DNA from: Methylobacterium sp.
GTDB taxonomy: Bacteria; Pseudomonadota; Alphaproteobacteria; Rhizobiales; Beijerinckiaceae
Direction: 5' to 3'
DNA: 64,000 bases
NCBI GenBank assembly: GCA_020252645.1
Contig: JADCCN010000003.1
Location: 186,001 to 250,000, forward strand
Shown here: positions 45,668 through 55,251 of the stretch, piece by piece
Numbering within the stretch: position 1 is the stretch's first letter
Layout of the letters: each line of letters opens with the position of its first letter
Notes under the pieces: generated by a model
The model's database searches: none
What the model saw: the letters and a program-made list of their open reading frames with translations, nothing else
What the model was told of the DNA's origin: nothing
Made by a program: the position numbers and the translations under genes

Positions 45668-45768
45668 AGCATGCTGTGAAAAAGTGGAATCCGGTTTTTC
45701 ACAAAAAAGCATGCGATAACAATAAGAGAAGAGCATGATGTGCTTCCGTCTGAACACATCATGCTCTA
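45665..45768. repeat. Two palindromic elements starting at the rppH stop codon
   Basis: CTAGAGCATGCTGTGAAAAA begins at 45664 and includes the rppH TAG. The inverted partner TTTTTCACA...AAGCATGC closes a first hairpin with a GGAATCCGG core. A second palindrome, GAGCATGATGTG/CACATCATGCTC (12-base arms, about 45733-45766), follows and ends in TCTAG. Both belong to the CTAGAGCAT repeat group and may terminate transcription. Confidence 0.8.
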
Positions 45769-45962
45769 GCGCTGCGCGATGGGTCTCAGCGGCTTTTCGA
45801 GCGGGCGAACGAGAAAATACCCGAAATCGGGGACCATCGATGCCTGCCCCAAGAAGCGGGCTTTTTCGGGCGCAATCGCTGGAAATCCTTTTTCTCAATC
45901 TGGAATATCCGCCACAGCATCGGGATGAATTGCTCAATCTCGGCGCGATATTCGACAAAAAT
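45769..45962. other. Short unassigned region after the repeats
   Basis: No gene is visible. It lies between convergent rppH and the pbfA-like gene and contains a CCCCAAGAAGCGGGCTTTTTCGGG stretch (about 45848-45871) that could form a weak terminator hairpin. Confidence 0.4.
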
Positions 45963-47339
45963 TCAGGTGTGCTGCTCGACGCTCAGCGCGGCATCGATGA
46001 TGTCCAGTGCCTCAAGCATCTGGTTTTCCGTGACTGTGAGCGGCGGCGTGAGCGTCAGCACATTGCCCATGGTCGTCTTGAACGAAAGTCCCGCATCCAG
46101 CGCGCGGTAAAGCACGGCTTCCGCGAGATCCCCCGCCGGTTCGCGGCTCTCCCGATCCGTGACGAGTTCCAGGCCGAGGAGCAGCCCGCGCCCGCGCACA
46201 TCGCCGATGCAGGCATGCTTCGCCTTCATCGCAGCCATGCGCTCCAGCGCCATGCGACCGACACGCGCTGCATTCTCGACGAGCCCCTCCTCCTCGATGA
46301 CCGCGATGGTCTCGATCGCGGCGGCGGCGGTCACGGGGTTCTTCTCATGCGTGTAATGCCCGAAGGCCCAGTCCTGCGCGACATCGAGATCCGCACGCGC
46401 GATCACCGCAGCAATGGGCAGGATGCCCCCGCCCAGCGCCTTGCCCACCACGAGGATATCCGGCTCCACGCCATCATGTTCGGCAGCGAACATGCGGCCG
46501 GTCTTGCCAAGGCCGGTGGGGATTTCATCGAAGATCAGCAAAGCGCCGCGTTTGTGGCAAGCCTCGCGCACGATTTTCCAGAAACCGGGCGGCGGAATGT
46601 AGGGCACGGCGCGGGCGGGCTCGGCGACGACGCAGGCCACATCGCCCTCGCGCGAGAGCACGTAATCCACCATCCGCGCGCAGGCCGCATGGCACAGGTC
46701 GAGCGGCGGGTGGCCCTCAGCATCGGTCCGGTAGCCATAGGCGCAACGGTAACATGCGAAGGGCGCGACATGCTCTGCCCCCGCGACCATCGGCGCGGCG
46801 GGGCCGGAGCGGAACAGCATTTCGCCGGAGAGCGCGGAGGCGCCTGTTCCGGCACCATGGAAGGCATCCCAGAAGGACAATGTCTTGAACCGCCCGGTCG
46901 CGGCGCGCGCGAGCCGCACGGCCACCTCCACCGCATCCGACCCGCCGGTGGTGAAGAGGCATTTCGAGAGCCGGCCCGGCGCGATCCGCCCGAGCTTTTC
47001 CGCAAGCTGGATGGAGCGCTCGCAGGTATAGCGGCGCGGCGCGAAGGGCAGTTCATCCATCGCCCGCGTGATCGCCGCCTTCACGCGGGGATGGCCATAG
47101 CCGATATGATGGACGTTGTTGCCATGAAAATCCATGTAACGCCGCCCCTGCCCATCCCAGATATGGATGCCCTCGGCGCGTCCGATGACGTTGAGGCAAG
47201 GGGTGGAGACGGATTGGCGCAGGAAATGGTGCGTATCCTTCGCGAGCATCGCCTGCGTTTCGGCATCCAGCCGCGTGGCCTGCCAGCGCGCCCGGCGCGA
47301 GGTGAGGTTGGTATCGCTCTCGGATTGCCCGACGCTCAT
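45963..47339 (-). CDS. pbfA: PbfA-like PLP enzyme ((R)-1-hydroxy-2-aminoethylphosphonate ammonia-lyase candidate), class III aminotransferase fold
   Basis: The 458-residue product is a class III PLP protein: YMDFHGNNVHHIGYGHPRVK, TTGGSDAVEVAVRLAR, LLIFDEIPTGLGKTGRMF with the PLP aspartate D271, and PLP lysine K300 in VVGKALGGGILP. A CYRCAYG...CHAAC block (C196, C199, C216, C220) is typical of some class III phospho-lyases. Generic annotation would be aminotransferase. The PbfA call rests mainly on being the last gene of the AEP operon, where PbfA acts on hydroxylated AEP to give phosphonoacetaldehyde and ammonia. The start overlaps the permease stop by four bases. A second AEP transaminase is the main alternative. 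Confidence 0.72.
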   Translation of the reverse strand: MSVGQSESDTNLTSRRARWQATRLDAETQAMLAKDTHHFLRQSVSTPCLNVIGRAEGIHIWDGQGRRYMDFHGNNVHHIGYGHPRVKAAITRAMDELPFAPRRYTCERSIQLAEKLGRIAPGRLSKCLFTTGGSDAVEVAVRLARAATGRFKTLSFWDAFHGAGTGASALSGEMLFRSGPAAPMVAGAEHVAPFACYRCAYGYRTDAEGHPPLDLCHAACARMVDYVLSREGDVACVVAEPARAVPYIPPPGFWKIVREACHKRGALLIFDEIPTGLGKTGRMFAAEHDGVEPDILVVGKALGGGILPIAAVIARADLDVAQDWAFGHYTHEKNPVTAAAAIETIAVIEEEGLVENAARVGRMALERMAAMKAKHACIGDVRGRGLLLGLELVTDRESREPAGDLAEAVLYRALDAGLSFKTTMGNVLTLTPPLTVTENQMLEALDIIDAALSVEQHT

Positions 47340-49018
47340 CGCTTCCGCCATGCCTGGTAGCGCGCGAAGACCAGCCGATCGAGCGCGAGATGCAGGAGCT
47401 TCACCGCCATGGCCGTGAAGACGATGCAGGTGGCCATCGCGGCGGCGGCGGCCACGGCACCCATCTCGTCCATATGGACGATGGCGATGGAGGCGAGCTT
47501 GGTCGTCGGGCCATAAAGGAAGATCACGGCCGAGACGGTCGTCATCGCATTCACGAAGAGATAAACAGCGATGTCGAGCACCGCCGGCGTCGAAATGGGC
47601 AAGGTCACGCGGCGGAAGGTCATCCAGAAAGGCACCTTCAGCGAGGCGGAGACGCTCTCGAATTCGGCATCGATCTGCTTCAGCTGGGTCACGGCAGTGA
47701 TATGCGCGACCGTATAGAAATGCGCGACCGTGTTGGCCACCAGCAGCGTCAGCGTGCCGTAGAAGATGTTCAGCGGGTTCCAGGGCGCATTCACGAAGAA
47801 CACATAGCCAAGGCCCAGCACCAGCCCCGGCACGGCCATGGGCAGCATCGCAAGAAAATGCACGAAGCCGCGAAGCGCTGGCGCGGGCTTGGTCTTTTCC
47901 ACCAGATAGGCGCCGATGAACACGATCGCCGTGCCGAAAATCGCGGTGAGGCCCGCCATCTTCAGCGAGGTGAGATAGGCGCCCCAGCCCTGTGGATCGA
48001 AATTGGCGAAGTTGTAGTTGTTCAGCGTGAAGGTGAGATTGTAGGGCCAGTAGCGGATGAAGCTCGCCCAGATCGCCACGCCAAGCATCCCGATCAGCAC
48101 CCCGCCGACCAGGAGGCAGAAGGCCAGCAGCATGAAGTCGCGCCTGGCATTGGCCTTCGGCTCATAGGGCACGGCGCGCGCCGAGAGCAAGGCCACCTGC
48201 TTCTTCTGCACCTGCCGGTCCACGAAGAAGGCGAAGATCGCGGGCAGGAGCAGGATGAGGCCCACCACAGCGCCCATCTCGAAATTCTGCTGGCCGACGA
48301 TCTGCTTGTAGGCGTCTGTCGCCAGCACGTTGAACTGCCCGCCGATCACCTTGGGGATGCCGAAATCGGTGATGACCAGCGTGAACACCACGAAAATCGC
48401 GCTGATCAGGCCATAGCGCGCACCCGGCAGCGTGACCGTGAAGAACACGCGGGATTTCGAGGTGTCCAGGGCCTCCGCGACCTCGTAGAGGCGGCCATCG
48501 GCGAGGCGCAAGGCCGTCACGAGGATCATCAGCGCGTGGGGGAAGCAATAGACCGCCTCCGCCAGCACGATTCCGATGGGGCCGTAGATGCTCGCGCCGA
48601 AGAGCCAGCTCTTCAGGAAGCCCTGATTGCCGAAGATGTAGATGAGCGAGATGGCCGAGAGCAGCGATGGCGCAAATAACGGCGTCATCGCCACGGCCAT
48701 GAACAGCCCGCGCCCGGGCATGCGGCTGCGCGTGAGCGCATAGGCATAGAGGAAGGCCAGCGGCACCACGATGAGCGCGACGAGGCTGGAGACCCAGATG
48801 GAGTTCCACAAGGAGGCCACGAGCGCCGGCGTGGCGATGTAGCGCGCGAAATTGGCAAGCCCCACGAACTGCCCGTTGCTGTTCTGCACGGATTTCGACA
48901 GCAGCGACCAGAGCGGCACCGCAATCAGCAGCACGAGAACGAAGGCCAGACCGGCGAGCAAAGCCGTCGCGACCCAAGCCTCGCGATCCCGCGTGAAGAA
49001 GGCGGAATTCACGCTCAT
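47336..49018 (-). CDS. phnU: 2-aminoethylphosphonate-type ABC transporter permease, two fused permease domains
   Basis: The 560 residues hold two BPD-type permease domains in tandem (about 15-270 and 290-560), twelve or so helices. The ATPase-docking EAA-like loops read EVAEALDTSKSRVFFTVTLPGA in the first half and ESVSASLKVPFWMTFRRVTLPIS in the second. A fused two-domain permease with an iron/putrescine-like fold is the arrangement of the second AEP transporter type (PhnS/T/U2). It overlaps the ATPase gene upstream and the pbfA-like gene downstream by four bases each. Confidence 0.88.
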   Translation of the reverse strand: MSVNSAFFTRDREAWVATALLAGLAFVLVLLIAVPLWSLLSKSVQNSNGQFVGLANFARYIATPALVASLWNSIWVSSLVALIVVPLAFLYAYALTRSRMPGRGLFMAVAMTPLFAPSLLSAISLIYIFGNQGFLKSWLFGASIYGPIGIVLAEAVYCFPHALMILVTALRLADGRLYEVAEALDTSKSRVFFTVTLPGARYGLISAIFVVFTLVITDFGIPKVIGGQFNVLATDAYKQIVGQQNFEMGAVVGLILLLPAIFAFFVDRQVQKKQVALLSARAVPYEPKANARRDFMLLAFCLLVGGVLIGMLGVAIWASFIRYWPYNLTFTLNNYNFANFDPQGWGAYLTSLKMAGLTAIFGTAIVFIGAYLVEKTKPAPALRGFVHFLAMLPMAVPGLVLGLGYVFFVNAPWNPLNIFYGTLTLLVANTVAHFYTVAHITAVTQLKQIDAEFESVSASLKVPFWMTFRRVTLPISTPAVLDIAVYLFVNAMTTVSAVIFLYGPTTKLASIAIVHMDEMGAVAAAAAMATCIVFTAMAVKLLHLALDRLVFARYQAWRKR

Positions 49019-50133
49019 GTCCGGGCGGGAAAGATGCGAAGGGCGCCAGCCGGCAATTCGGCGATCACCGCCTGCCCCGGCGCATAGGCGCGATCCTGCA
49101 TCACGTTGAAAGGCAGATCCGCGAGCAGGGTCAGCGGCGAGGCACCCTCGCCCTGAAGCGTCGCGCGCACGAAGGAACCGAGATATTCAAGCTCGGTGAT
49201 GCGCATCGCCAGCCGGTTTTCGCCAGCCGCGCCCTCCAAGAGGCGCACGGCCTCGGGCCGGAGGCCGATTTCCACCTTCTCTCCTGGAGCGAAGCCCGGC
49301 GCATCGGCGACGCGCAGGGCCTGGTCGCCCACGCGCACGAGGGCCTGCCCCTCCCTCACGCCCGAGAGGAAGGTCATCCGGCCCACGAAATCCGCGACGA
49401 AAGCCGTTTTCGGCCGGGCATAGACCTCCTCGGGGGTGCCGACCTGCTCGATCACGCCATGGTTCATCACCACGATGCGCTCGGCCATGGAGAGCGCTTC
49501 CTCCTGGTCATGCGTGACCATGATGGTGGTGACGCCAAGGCGGCGCTGCAGCGCGCGGATCTCTTCGCGAAGGCGCAGGCGCACGCGGGCATCAAGCGCC
49601 GAGAGCGGTTCATCGAGAAGCAGAAGCCCCGGCGAGGTCGCAAGCGCACGGGCAAGCGCCACGCGCTGCTGCTGGCCGCCCGAGAGTTGCGCGGGATATT
49701 TCATGGCCTGATCGGGCAGGCCGACGAGCGCCAGAAGCTCCGAGACGCGCGCGGCGATCATCTCGCGCGATTTCTTCTGGTTCACGAGGCCATAGCCCAC
49801 GTTATCCGCGACCGTGAGGTTCGGGAACAGGGCGTAGGACTGGAACACGATGCCGAAATCACGCGCCGAGGGCGGCGCGTTCGAGACATCCTTCCCGCGG
49901 AGCATGATATTGCCGCCCGTCTGCCGGTCGAGGCCGGCAATGGCGCGCAGGAGCGTGGTCTTTCCGCAGCCCGAGGGGCCGAGGAAGCAGACGAACTCCC
50001 CCTCGCCGATCTCGAGATCGATGGATTTCAGCGCCTGGAAGGCACCGAAGCTCTTCGTGAGGCTGCGGATGGACAGGAAAGCCCGTTCGGGCGCGCCGGG
50101 CGCCTCGGTTGTCATTGCGGCATGGTTCGGCAT
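49015..50133 (-). CDS. phnT: 2-aminoethylphosphonate-type ABC transporter ATPase
   Basis: The 372-residue product has Walker A GPSGCGKT, Q-loop FQSYALFPNLTV, ABC signature LSGGQQQRVALARAL, Walker B LLLLDEPLSALDA and the H-loop MVTHDQEEAL. A C-terminal TOBE-type domain (about 260-372) follows, as in the spermidine/iron ATPase group. It energises the adjacent permease. ATG 50133 follows a GGGGGG tract; ATG 50115 is an alternative. Open frame further upstream is not ABC-like. Substrate is inferred from the operon. Confidence 0.9.
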   Translation of the reverse strand: MPNHAAMTTEAPGAPERAFLSIRSLTKSFGAFQALKSIDLEIGEGEFVCFLGPSGCGKTTLLRAIAGLDRQTGGNIMLRGKDVSNAPPSARDFGIVFQSYALFPNLTVADNVGYGLVNQKKSREMIAARVSELLALVGLPDQAMKYPAQLSGGQQQRVALARALATSPGLLLLDEPLSALDARVRLRLREEIRALQRRLGVTTIMVTHDQEEALSMAERIVVMNHGVIEQVGTPEEVYARPKTAFVADFVGRMTFLSGVREGQALVRVGDQALRVADAPGFAPGEKVEIGLRPEAVRLLEGAAGENRLAMRITELEYLGSFVRATLQGEGASPLTLLADLPFNVMQDRAYAPGQAVIAELPAGALRIFPART

Positions 50134-50165
50134 GAGCCCCCCCGGAAGCGCGGAAACCGGAAAGT

Positions 50166-50195
50166 CCGGCATGCACATGGCATGCCGGGCCTTTT
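50166..50195 (-). terminator. Intra-operon hairpin between the binding-protein and ATPase genes
   Basis: CCGGCATGC and GCATGCCGG (nine base pairs, loop ACATG/CATGT) lie 17 bases past the binding-protein stop in the direction of transcription. The minus strand continues ACTTTCC, a poor T run, so it likely stabilises the upstream message or terminates only part of transcripts. Confidence 0.65.
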
Positions 50196-50204
50196 CCGTT
50201 TCGC

Positions 50205-51236
50205 TCAGCGCGGCGCGGCCTTGCTGTCGTAGCGCTTGGTCCATTCCGCGAGGATACGCTCGCGGTTCTCGGCCATCCAGGTGAAGTCGTTCTTCGCCAT
50301 CTTGGCCTCGGCATCGGCCGGGTAGTTCGGCGGGGCGCTCTTCACATCGGGATGGGCGACGAGGGCATAATACTTGCCATAGAGCTCGTTGGCCTTCCTT
50401 GTGGCCACCCAATCCGCCACCTTCTTCGCGGCGGCGAGGTTCCTGGTGCCCTTCACGATGGCCGTGGCTTCCATGTCCCAGCCCGCGCCCTCCTTCGGCA
50501 GGATGAGGTCGATCGGCGCGCCCTGCGTCTTCTCGCGCGCGCCGCGCATGTCGAAGCCGATGCCCACCATGCGCTCGCCCTTGGCGGCCTGCACGCAAGG
50601 CGCCGAGCCCGAATGGGTGTAGACGGCGATGTTCTCGTGCAGCTTGTCCATATAGGCCCAGCCGGCCTGCTCACCCATGATCTGCAGCCAGGCCGCCACC
50701 TTGAGATAACCCGTGCCCGAGGAGGCCGGGTGCGGCATCACGATCTTGCCCTTGAATTCCGGCTTCGTAAGATCCATCCACGAGGTGGGCGCTGCGACCT
50801 TTTCTTTCGCGGCTTCCACCGTGTTGAAGCAGACGACCGCGAGGAAGGCATCCATGCCGGTCCAGGTATAGGGGCCGGAGGTGTCGCGATAGGACGCCTT
50901 CAGAGCATCCGCACCCGCGGGCTTGTATTCCTCGAGCAGGTTCATCTTCTCGAAGAGCAGCAGGGAGGTCGCGGCGAGGCCCAGCACGATATCGGCGCGC
51001 GGGTTGTCTTTCTCGGCGAGGAAGCGCGAGGTGATGACGCCTGTCGAGTCACGCACCCAGGAAATTTCGACATCCGGCACATCGGCCTCGATGGCCTGCT
51101 TGAACGGCTGGAGCTGGTCGTTCTCCAATGCCGTATAGACCGTCACACGGGTGCGACCCTGCGCGTCTGCCGCGCTGCTCCACCCCATGGCCAGAACGAG
51201 GCCCATCGCCACGCCGGCCAGCCAACCCTTTTTCAT
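50205..51236 (-). CDS. phnS: 2-aminoethylphosphonate-type ABC transporter periplasmic binding protein
   Basis: The 343-residue product has a signal peptide (MKKGWLAGVAMGLVLAMGWSSAADA, cut after ADA). The mature protein begins TRVTVYTALENDQLQPFKQAI, the fold of iron/thiamine/AEP-type binding proteins, with ISWVRDSTGVITSRFLAEKDNPRADIVLGLA and PHPASSGTGYL as ligand-site blocks. AGGGAGA before ATG 51236 fixes the start. AEP as ligand is inferred from the flanking catabolic genes; ferric-ion binding is unlikely because no iron-ligand tyrosine pair is evident. Confidence 0.88.
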   Translation of the reverse strand: MKKGWLAGVAMGLVLAMGWSSAADAQGRTRVTVYTALENDQLQPFKQAIEADVPDVEISWVRDSTGVITSRFLAEKDNPRADIVLGLAATSLLLFEKMNLLEEYKPAGADALKASYRDTSGPYTWTGMDAFLAVVCFNTVEAAKEKVAAPTSWMDLTKPEFKGKIVMPHPASSGTGYLKVAAWLQIMGEQAGWAYMDKLHENIAVYTHSGSAPCVQAAKGERMVGIGFDMRGAREKTQGAPIDLILPKEGAGWDMEATAIVKGTRNLAAAKKVADWVATRKANELYGKYYALVAHPDVKSAPPNYPADAEAKMAKNDFTWMAENRERILAEWTKRYDSKAAPR

Positions 51237-51356
51237 TGTATTCTCCCTGTCCTCTTGAAGAGCGCTCCCCGCTCCTCGGGCTCCGTCATTCATTGCAGCG
51301 CAAAGACCGTTCCATGACAAGCCGAAACGGTATCTGCGCCTGGTTATTCAGGCTTC

Positions 51357-52808
51357 TCATGCGCTCCAGGGCATCGACCAGGTGCGAACATTGGTGAAGC
51401 TCTTCATCGCTTCCCACACGCCCTCCTTGTAGCCGAGGCCAGAATCCTTGATGCCGCCGAACGGGCTCATCTCGATGCGATAGCCAGGCACCTCCCACAC
51501 ATTGACCGTGCCGACATCGAGTTCCGCGATGAAGCGCTGGATGTAGTCGATGCGGTTCGTACATATTCCGGAAGATAGGCCATAGGCCGTGGAATTCGAG
51601 ATGCGGATGATCTCATCCATGTTGTCCGGCACGCGGATGACCGGGATGACCGGACCAAAGGTTTCCTCATGCACGAGTTCGGCCATGAAGGGCACCTTGT
51701 CCACCACGGTCGGGTGAAAGAGCGCGCCCTCGCGCGGGTGGCCGTAGAGCACCTCGGCGCCCTGGCTTTCCGCATCCTTCACACGCGCTTCGAAAAGCTT
51801 CGCGGCAACCTCATTGATCACCGTGCCGAGATCGACCTCGGTATCGGCGGGGTTGCCGCATTTGAGTTTTCTCGCCTTCTCGACAACGCGCTTGACGAAC
51901 TCATCGGCAACGCTTTGCACACAGAGAATGCGCTTCACGGCCGTGCAACGCTGGCCGGAATTCTTCGTGGCACCCTGCACCGCGAGTTCGGCCGCCTTGT
52001 CGAGGTCGGCATCCTCCATGACGATCAGCGGATCATTGCCGCCAAGTTCGAGCACGATGCGGCGATAGCCCGCCTTCTCGGCAATATACTTGCCGACCCG
52101 CACCGAGCCCGTGAACGTGATGAGGTCCGCCGCCGGATCGGTGATCATCGCGTCACCCATGGTGCGCGGATTGCCGGTGACGACCGAGAGCATTTCCGGG
52201 GGCAGGCCGGCCTCGTAGAGCACATCCGCCAGCGCAAGCGCCGTGAGCGGGGTGAGTTCGGTCGGCTTCAGCACCAGGCGATTATTGGTGGCGATCGCCG
52301 GGGCGAGCTTGTGGCTCACCATGTTCAGCGGGTGGTTGAACGGCGTGATCGCCGAGATCACGCCCAGCAGCGGCACGCGGGTGGTGAAGATCTTCCGCGC
52401 CTTGCCGTTGGGGGAGATGTCGCAGGAGAACTGCTCGCCATCATCCTTGATCGCGAGTTGGCCCGCGAAGGACCAGACATCATAGGCGCGGGTGGATTCG
52501 TAGATCGCATCCTTCCAGCACAGACCCGATTCCGCCGAGATGAGCCGCGCGAATTCCTCCCGCCGGTCGGCCAGCAATTGCGCGGTCTTCTGCAGGATCT
52601 GCTGGCGCTCGTAGCGCGAGAGCTTCGGCTTGAAGTCCCTCGCCTTCCGGAAGGCCTCGCGCACATGCTCGGGCCGCGCCATCGGCACGCTGCCGACGAG
52701 CGAGCCGTCATAGGGGTTCTTTACCTCGATCACGTCATCGGTGGAGACGGGTTTGCCCGCGATGCGCATCGCTTCCTTGCGCGCCGGCAGCTTTGGCAAG
52801 ATCGGCAT
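51357..52808 (-). CDS. phnY: Phosphonoacetaldehyde dehydrogenase PhnY
   Basis: PhnY oxidises phosphonoacetaldehyde to phosphonoacetate with NAD. The 483-residue ALDH has N158 in [10 protein letters not shown]254 in [10 protein letters not shown], and catalytic C288 in [13 protein letters not shown]. The [15 protein letters not shown]-terminus and [16 protein letters not shown]-like region are those of ALDHs next to phnA and phnW. It lies three bases after phnA, so the order phnW-phnA-phnY is a tight unit. Without the neighbours the protein would only be called an aldehyde dehydrogenase. Confidence 0.9.
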   Translation of the reverse strand: MPILPKLPARKEAMRIAGKPVSTDDVIEVKNPYDGSLVGSVPMARPEHVREAFRKARDFKPKLSRYERQQILQKTAQLLADRREEFARLISAESGLCWKDAIYESTRAYDVWSFAGQLAIKDDGEQFSCDISPNGKARKIFTTRVPLLGVISAITPFNHPLNMVSHKLAPAIATNNRLVLKPTELTPLTALALADVLYEAGLPPEMLSVVTGNPRTMGDAMITDPAADLITFTGSVRVGKYIAEKAGYRRIVLELGGNDPLIVMEDADLDKAAELAVQGATKNSGQRCTAVKRILCVQSVADEFVKRVVEKARKLKCGNPADTEVDLGTVINEVAAKLFEARVKDAESQGAEVLYGHPREGALFHPTVVDKVPFMAELVHEETFGPVIPVIRVPDNMDEIIRISNSTAYGLSSGICTNRIDYIQRFIAELDVGTVNVWEVPGYRIEMSPFGGIKDSGLGYKEGVWEAMKSFTNVRTWSMPWSA

Positions 52809-52811
52809 GGC

Positions 52812-54050
52812 TCAGGCCTCCACGCAATTGAGGGCCACCCAGAAGGCATCGAAGGTCCGCAGGCGATGCCCCGCGGGGATCGCGAGCTTCCGGTTCGAGA
52901 TCATCGGCACGCGCTGCTCGGTGAGGCCCCCATGCGAACGCAACGGCTCCGTGAGGCCCGAAAGATCGTGTTTCTCCGGTGCCGTGCCGAGCGTGACATG
53001 CCGGGTCGAGATCACCACGAGATCGCCGAGGCGATCGGGCGGCAATTCGAACTCGGCGCAAGCCACTTCGCGCGTCATGGCCACCTGCACGCCCGGAATG
53101 AGCTCCAACCGGGCGATCAGCGCCGCGCGATCCGCGCCTTCCGGGAGATAGACCGTCGCGAAAGAGCCGAGCGCGCCGTGATGGACCACGTAAGGATCGG
53201 TGATCGGCAGGATGACACGCGCCTGGCCCCTGCCCAGCCAGCTTTCGAACAGCGGCTCGAGATAGACGACGCTGGGCGTTTTATCCGCGTGGTGCTTGTC
53301 GTTCATGCCGTGATCGGCGGTCGCGAGGATCGTGTATCCCAGAGCGTCGAGACGGCCGAGATAGCGATCGATCATCGCGTAGAAATCATTGGCGATTTTC
53401 GTGCCGGGCGCGGTCTTGTGCTGGATGTAGTCGGTCGTCGAGAGATACATCAGGTCAGGCTTGAACGTTTCCGCAAGCTTGGCGCCCGCCGCAAACACGA
53501 ATTCCGAAAGCCCCGCCGAATAGACATCCGGCACGCCCATGCCAACGAAATCGCAGACCTTCTCGATGCCGTTCTCGCTCCGGTTGGCCTTGTCGGCCTT
53601 TTCCGAGGAGAAGGCGATGGCCGTGCCCTTCGAATAGTCGAGGCCCTTCGAGAGGAGGAGCCGCAGCTTGTCCTTCGCCGTCACCATCGCGACCTTGAAA
53701 CCTGCCTGCTGCACGCCGGCGAGAATGGTCGGCACCCTGAGAAAGGAGGGGTCGTTCATCATCACTTCTTTGCCCGTCGCCGGATCGTAGAAGAAATTGC
53801 CGGCGATTCCATGCACTTCAGGGGGGCGACCCGTGATGATCGAGAGATTGTTGGGGTTCGTGAACGAGGGGATCACGCATTCGGCGATCATGCTCGCGCC
53901 CCCGCGCATCATCCGCGCGAAATTGGGGGCGACGCCGGCCTCGACCGCCTTCTCGATATAGCCCGGCTCGGAGCCATCGATGCAGATGACGACCGTGGGG
54001 GTTTTCGGGGTGGCGTAATCGCGGCCGTTGACGGAAACTGCAGCCATCAT
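52812..54050 (-). CDS. phnA: Phosphonoacetate hydrolase PhnA
   Basis: PhnA splits phosphonoacetate to acetate and phosphate; it is a di-zinc enzyme of the alkaline-phosphatase superfamily. The 412-residue product has D25 in ICIDGSEPGY, the nucleophile T64 in VIPSFTNPNNLSIITG, a YLSTTDYIQHKTAPG block with Asp/His ligands, and ATADHGMNDKH near the second zinc site. These are the family metal motifs. It starts five bases after phnW ends. The length matches known PhnA. Confidence 0.95.
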   Translation of the reverse strand: MMAAVSVNGRDYATPKTPTVVICIDGSEPGYIEKAVEAGVAPNFARMMRGGASMIAECVIPSFTNPNNLSIITGRPPEVHGIAGNFFYDPATGKEVMMNDPSFLRVPTILAGVQQAGFKVAMVTAKDKLRLLLSKGLDYSKGTAIAFSSEKADKANRSENGIEKVCDFVGMGVPDVYSAGLSEFVFAAGAKLAETFKPDLMYLSTTDYIQHKTAPGTKIANDFYAMIDRYLGRLDALGYTILATADHGMNDKHHADKTPSVVYLEPLFESWLGRGQARVILPITDPYVVHHGALGSFATVYLPEGADRAALIARLELIPGVQVAMTREVACAEFELPPDRLGDLVVISTRHVTLGTAPEKHDLSGLTEPLRSHGGLTEQRVPMISNRKLAIPAGHRLRTFDAFWVALNCVEA

Positions 54051-54054
54051 CCCC

Positions 54055-55197
54055 TCACTTCACCGGAACCTGCACGCCCATCTCGGCGAGCACATCGCGC
54101 ACGGCGGAAACCGCGCCTTCCATATCCTTCTCGTAGAGCCGGCCGATGCAGCCGATGCGGAAGGAATCCGCCACCGTCAGCTTCCCCGGATAGATCACGT
54201 AGCCCCGGTCCTTCAGCGCGTCATAGAAGGTCTGGAACACGAATTTCGGGTCTTTGGGCATGTGGAAGGTGATGATGATCGGGGCCTGAAGCGCATCGGG
54301 CAGCAGGGTGCGGAAACCGAGCCTGCGCATGCCGTCGATCAGCACCTTGCCGTTGCGGGCATAGCGTCCGCCGCGTCCCGGCTGGCCGCCTTCCGCGAAG
54401 AATTCCATCAGCGCCTGATGGAAGGAAACGATCACATGGATCGGCGGCGTGAAGCGATATTGGCCGGTCTTCTCGAAATTCGCGGCCTGATCATGAAGGT
54501 CGAGCACGAGGGTTGTGGCATTGCCCCTCGCCCCCGCGAGGGTCGATTTCCGGCAGAGCACGAAGCCGAGGCCCGGCACGCCCTCGATGCACTTGTTGGA
54601 GGAGGCCGCAATCGCATCCGCATGCGCCTTCTCGGCGTCGAGCGGCAAGGCGCCGAACGCGCTCATGGAATCGATGAGGTAGGTCTTGCCATACTTCCTT
54701 GCCAGCGCGCCGATCTCGTGGACCGGGTTCAGGATGCCGCTGGTGGTTTCGCAATGCACCGCGAAGATGTGGGTAATGTTCTTTGAGCGCTTCAGGATGC
54801 CCTCGATCTTCTTCAGGTCCGGCGGGGTATCCTCCGGGGTCTCGTAAACCACCGATTTCCGCTTCGCGATGTCGAGGATGCGCCTGGCGCGGTGGCCATA
54901 GGCGCCGTTGATCAGCACCAGCACCCGGCCCTTGGCGGGCACGAGGCTCGTGAGCATCGCCTCCACGGCGAAGGTGCCCGAGCCCTGCACGGGCACCGTG
55001 ACGAAATTCGCGCCGTTTACGATCTCCGGCAGACGCTCGAGAACCTCGCGGTTGATCTTCAGGAAGGTCGCGTCGCGGCTTCCCCAGTCATGAACCATCA
55101 CCTCCTTCACGCTTTTCGCGGTGGTCAAAGGGCCGGGGGTGAGCAGCAGGGGATCACCGGTTTCGGAGGCGGCGCGGTTCAGGCGGGAAGAGGGCAT
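54055..55197 (-). CDS. phnW: 2-aminoethylphosphonate:pyruvate transaminase PhnW
   Basis: PhnW converts AEP and pyruvate to phosphonoacetaldehyde and alanine. The 380-residue fold-type I PLP enzyme shows LLLTPGPLTTAKSVKEVM, DWGSRDATFLKI, VQGSGTFAVEAM, the PLP aspartate D176 in LIDSMSAFG and the PLP lysine K202 in ASSNKCIEGVPGLGF. These are hallmark blocks of the PhnW/serine-pyruvate transaminase group. ATG 55197 has GGAG six bases upstream; ATG 55227 is too far from any Shine-Dalgarno. It is the first gene of the operon, divergent from a LysR regulator. Confidence 0.95.
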   Translation of the reverse strand: MPSSRLNRAASETGDPLLLTPGPLTTAKSVKEVMVHDWGSRDATFLKINREVLERLPEIVNGANFVTVPVQGSGTFAVEAMLTSLVPAKGRVLVLINGAYGHRARRILDIAKRKSVVYETPEDTPPDLKKIEGILKRSKNITHIFAVHCETTSGILNPVHEIGALARKYGKTYLIDSMSAFGALPLDAEKAHADAIAASSNKCIEGVPGLGFVLCRKSTLAGARGNATTLVLDLHDQAANFEKTGQYRFTPPIHVIVSFHQALMEFFAEGGQPGRGGRYARNGKVLIDGMRRLGFRTLLPDALQAPIIITFHMPKDPKFVFQTFYDALKDRGYVIYPGKLTVADSFRIGCIGRLYEKDMEGAVSAVRDVLAEMGVQVPVK

Positions 55198-55251
55198 GGA
55201 AGGCTCCGGGCAGGCATTTCGATTCATGCTAGCCGAGCGCGCTCCTATTCG

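Noticed and set aside
51669-54272. Open frame of 867 codons on the plus strand
   Set aside because: It is antisense to phnY, phnA and part of phnW; it is low-complexity and has no ribosome site.
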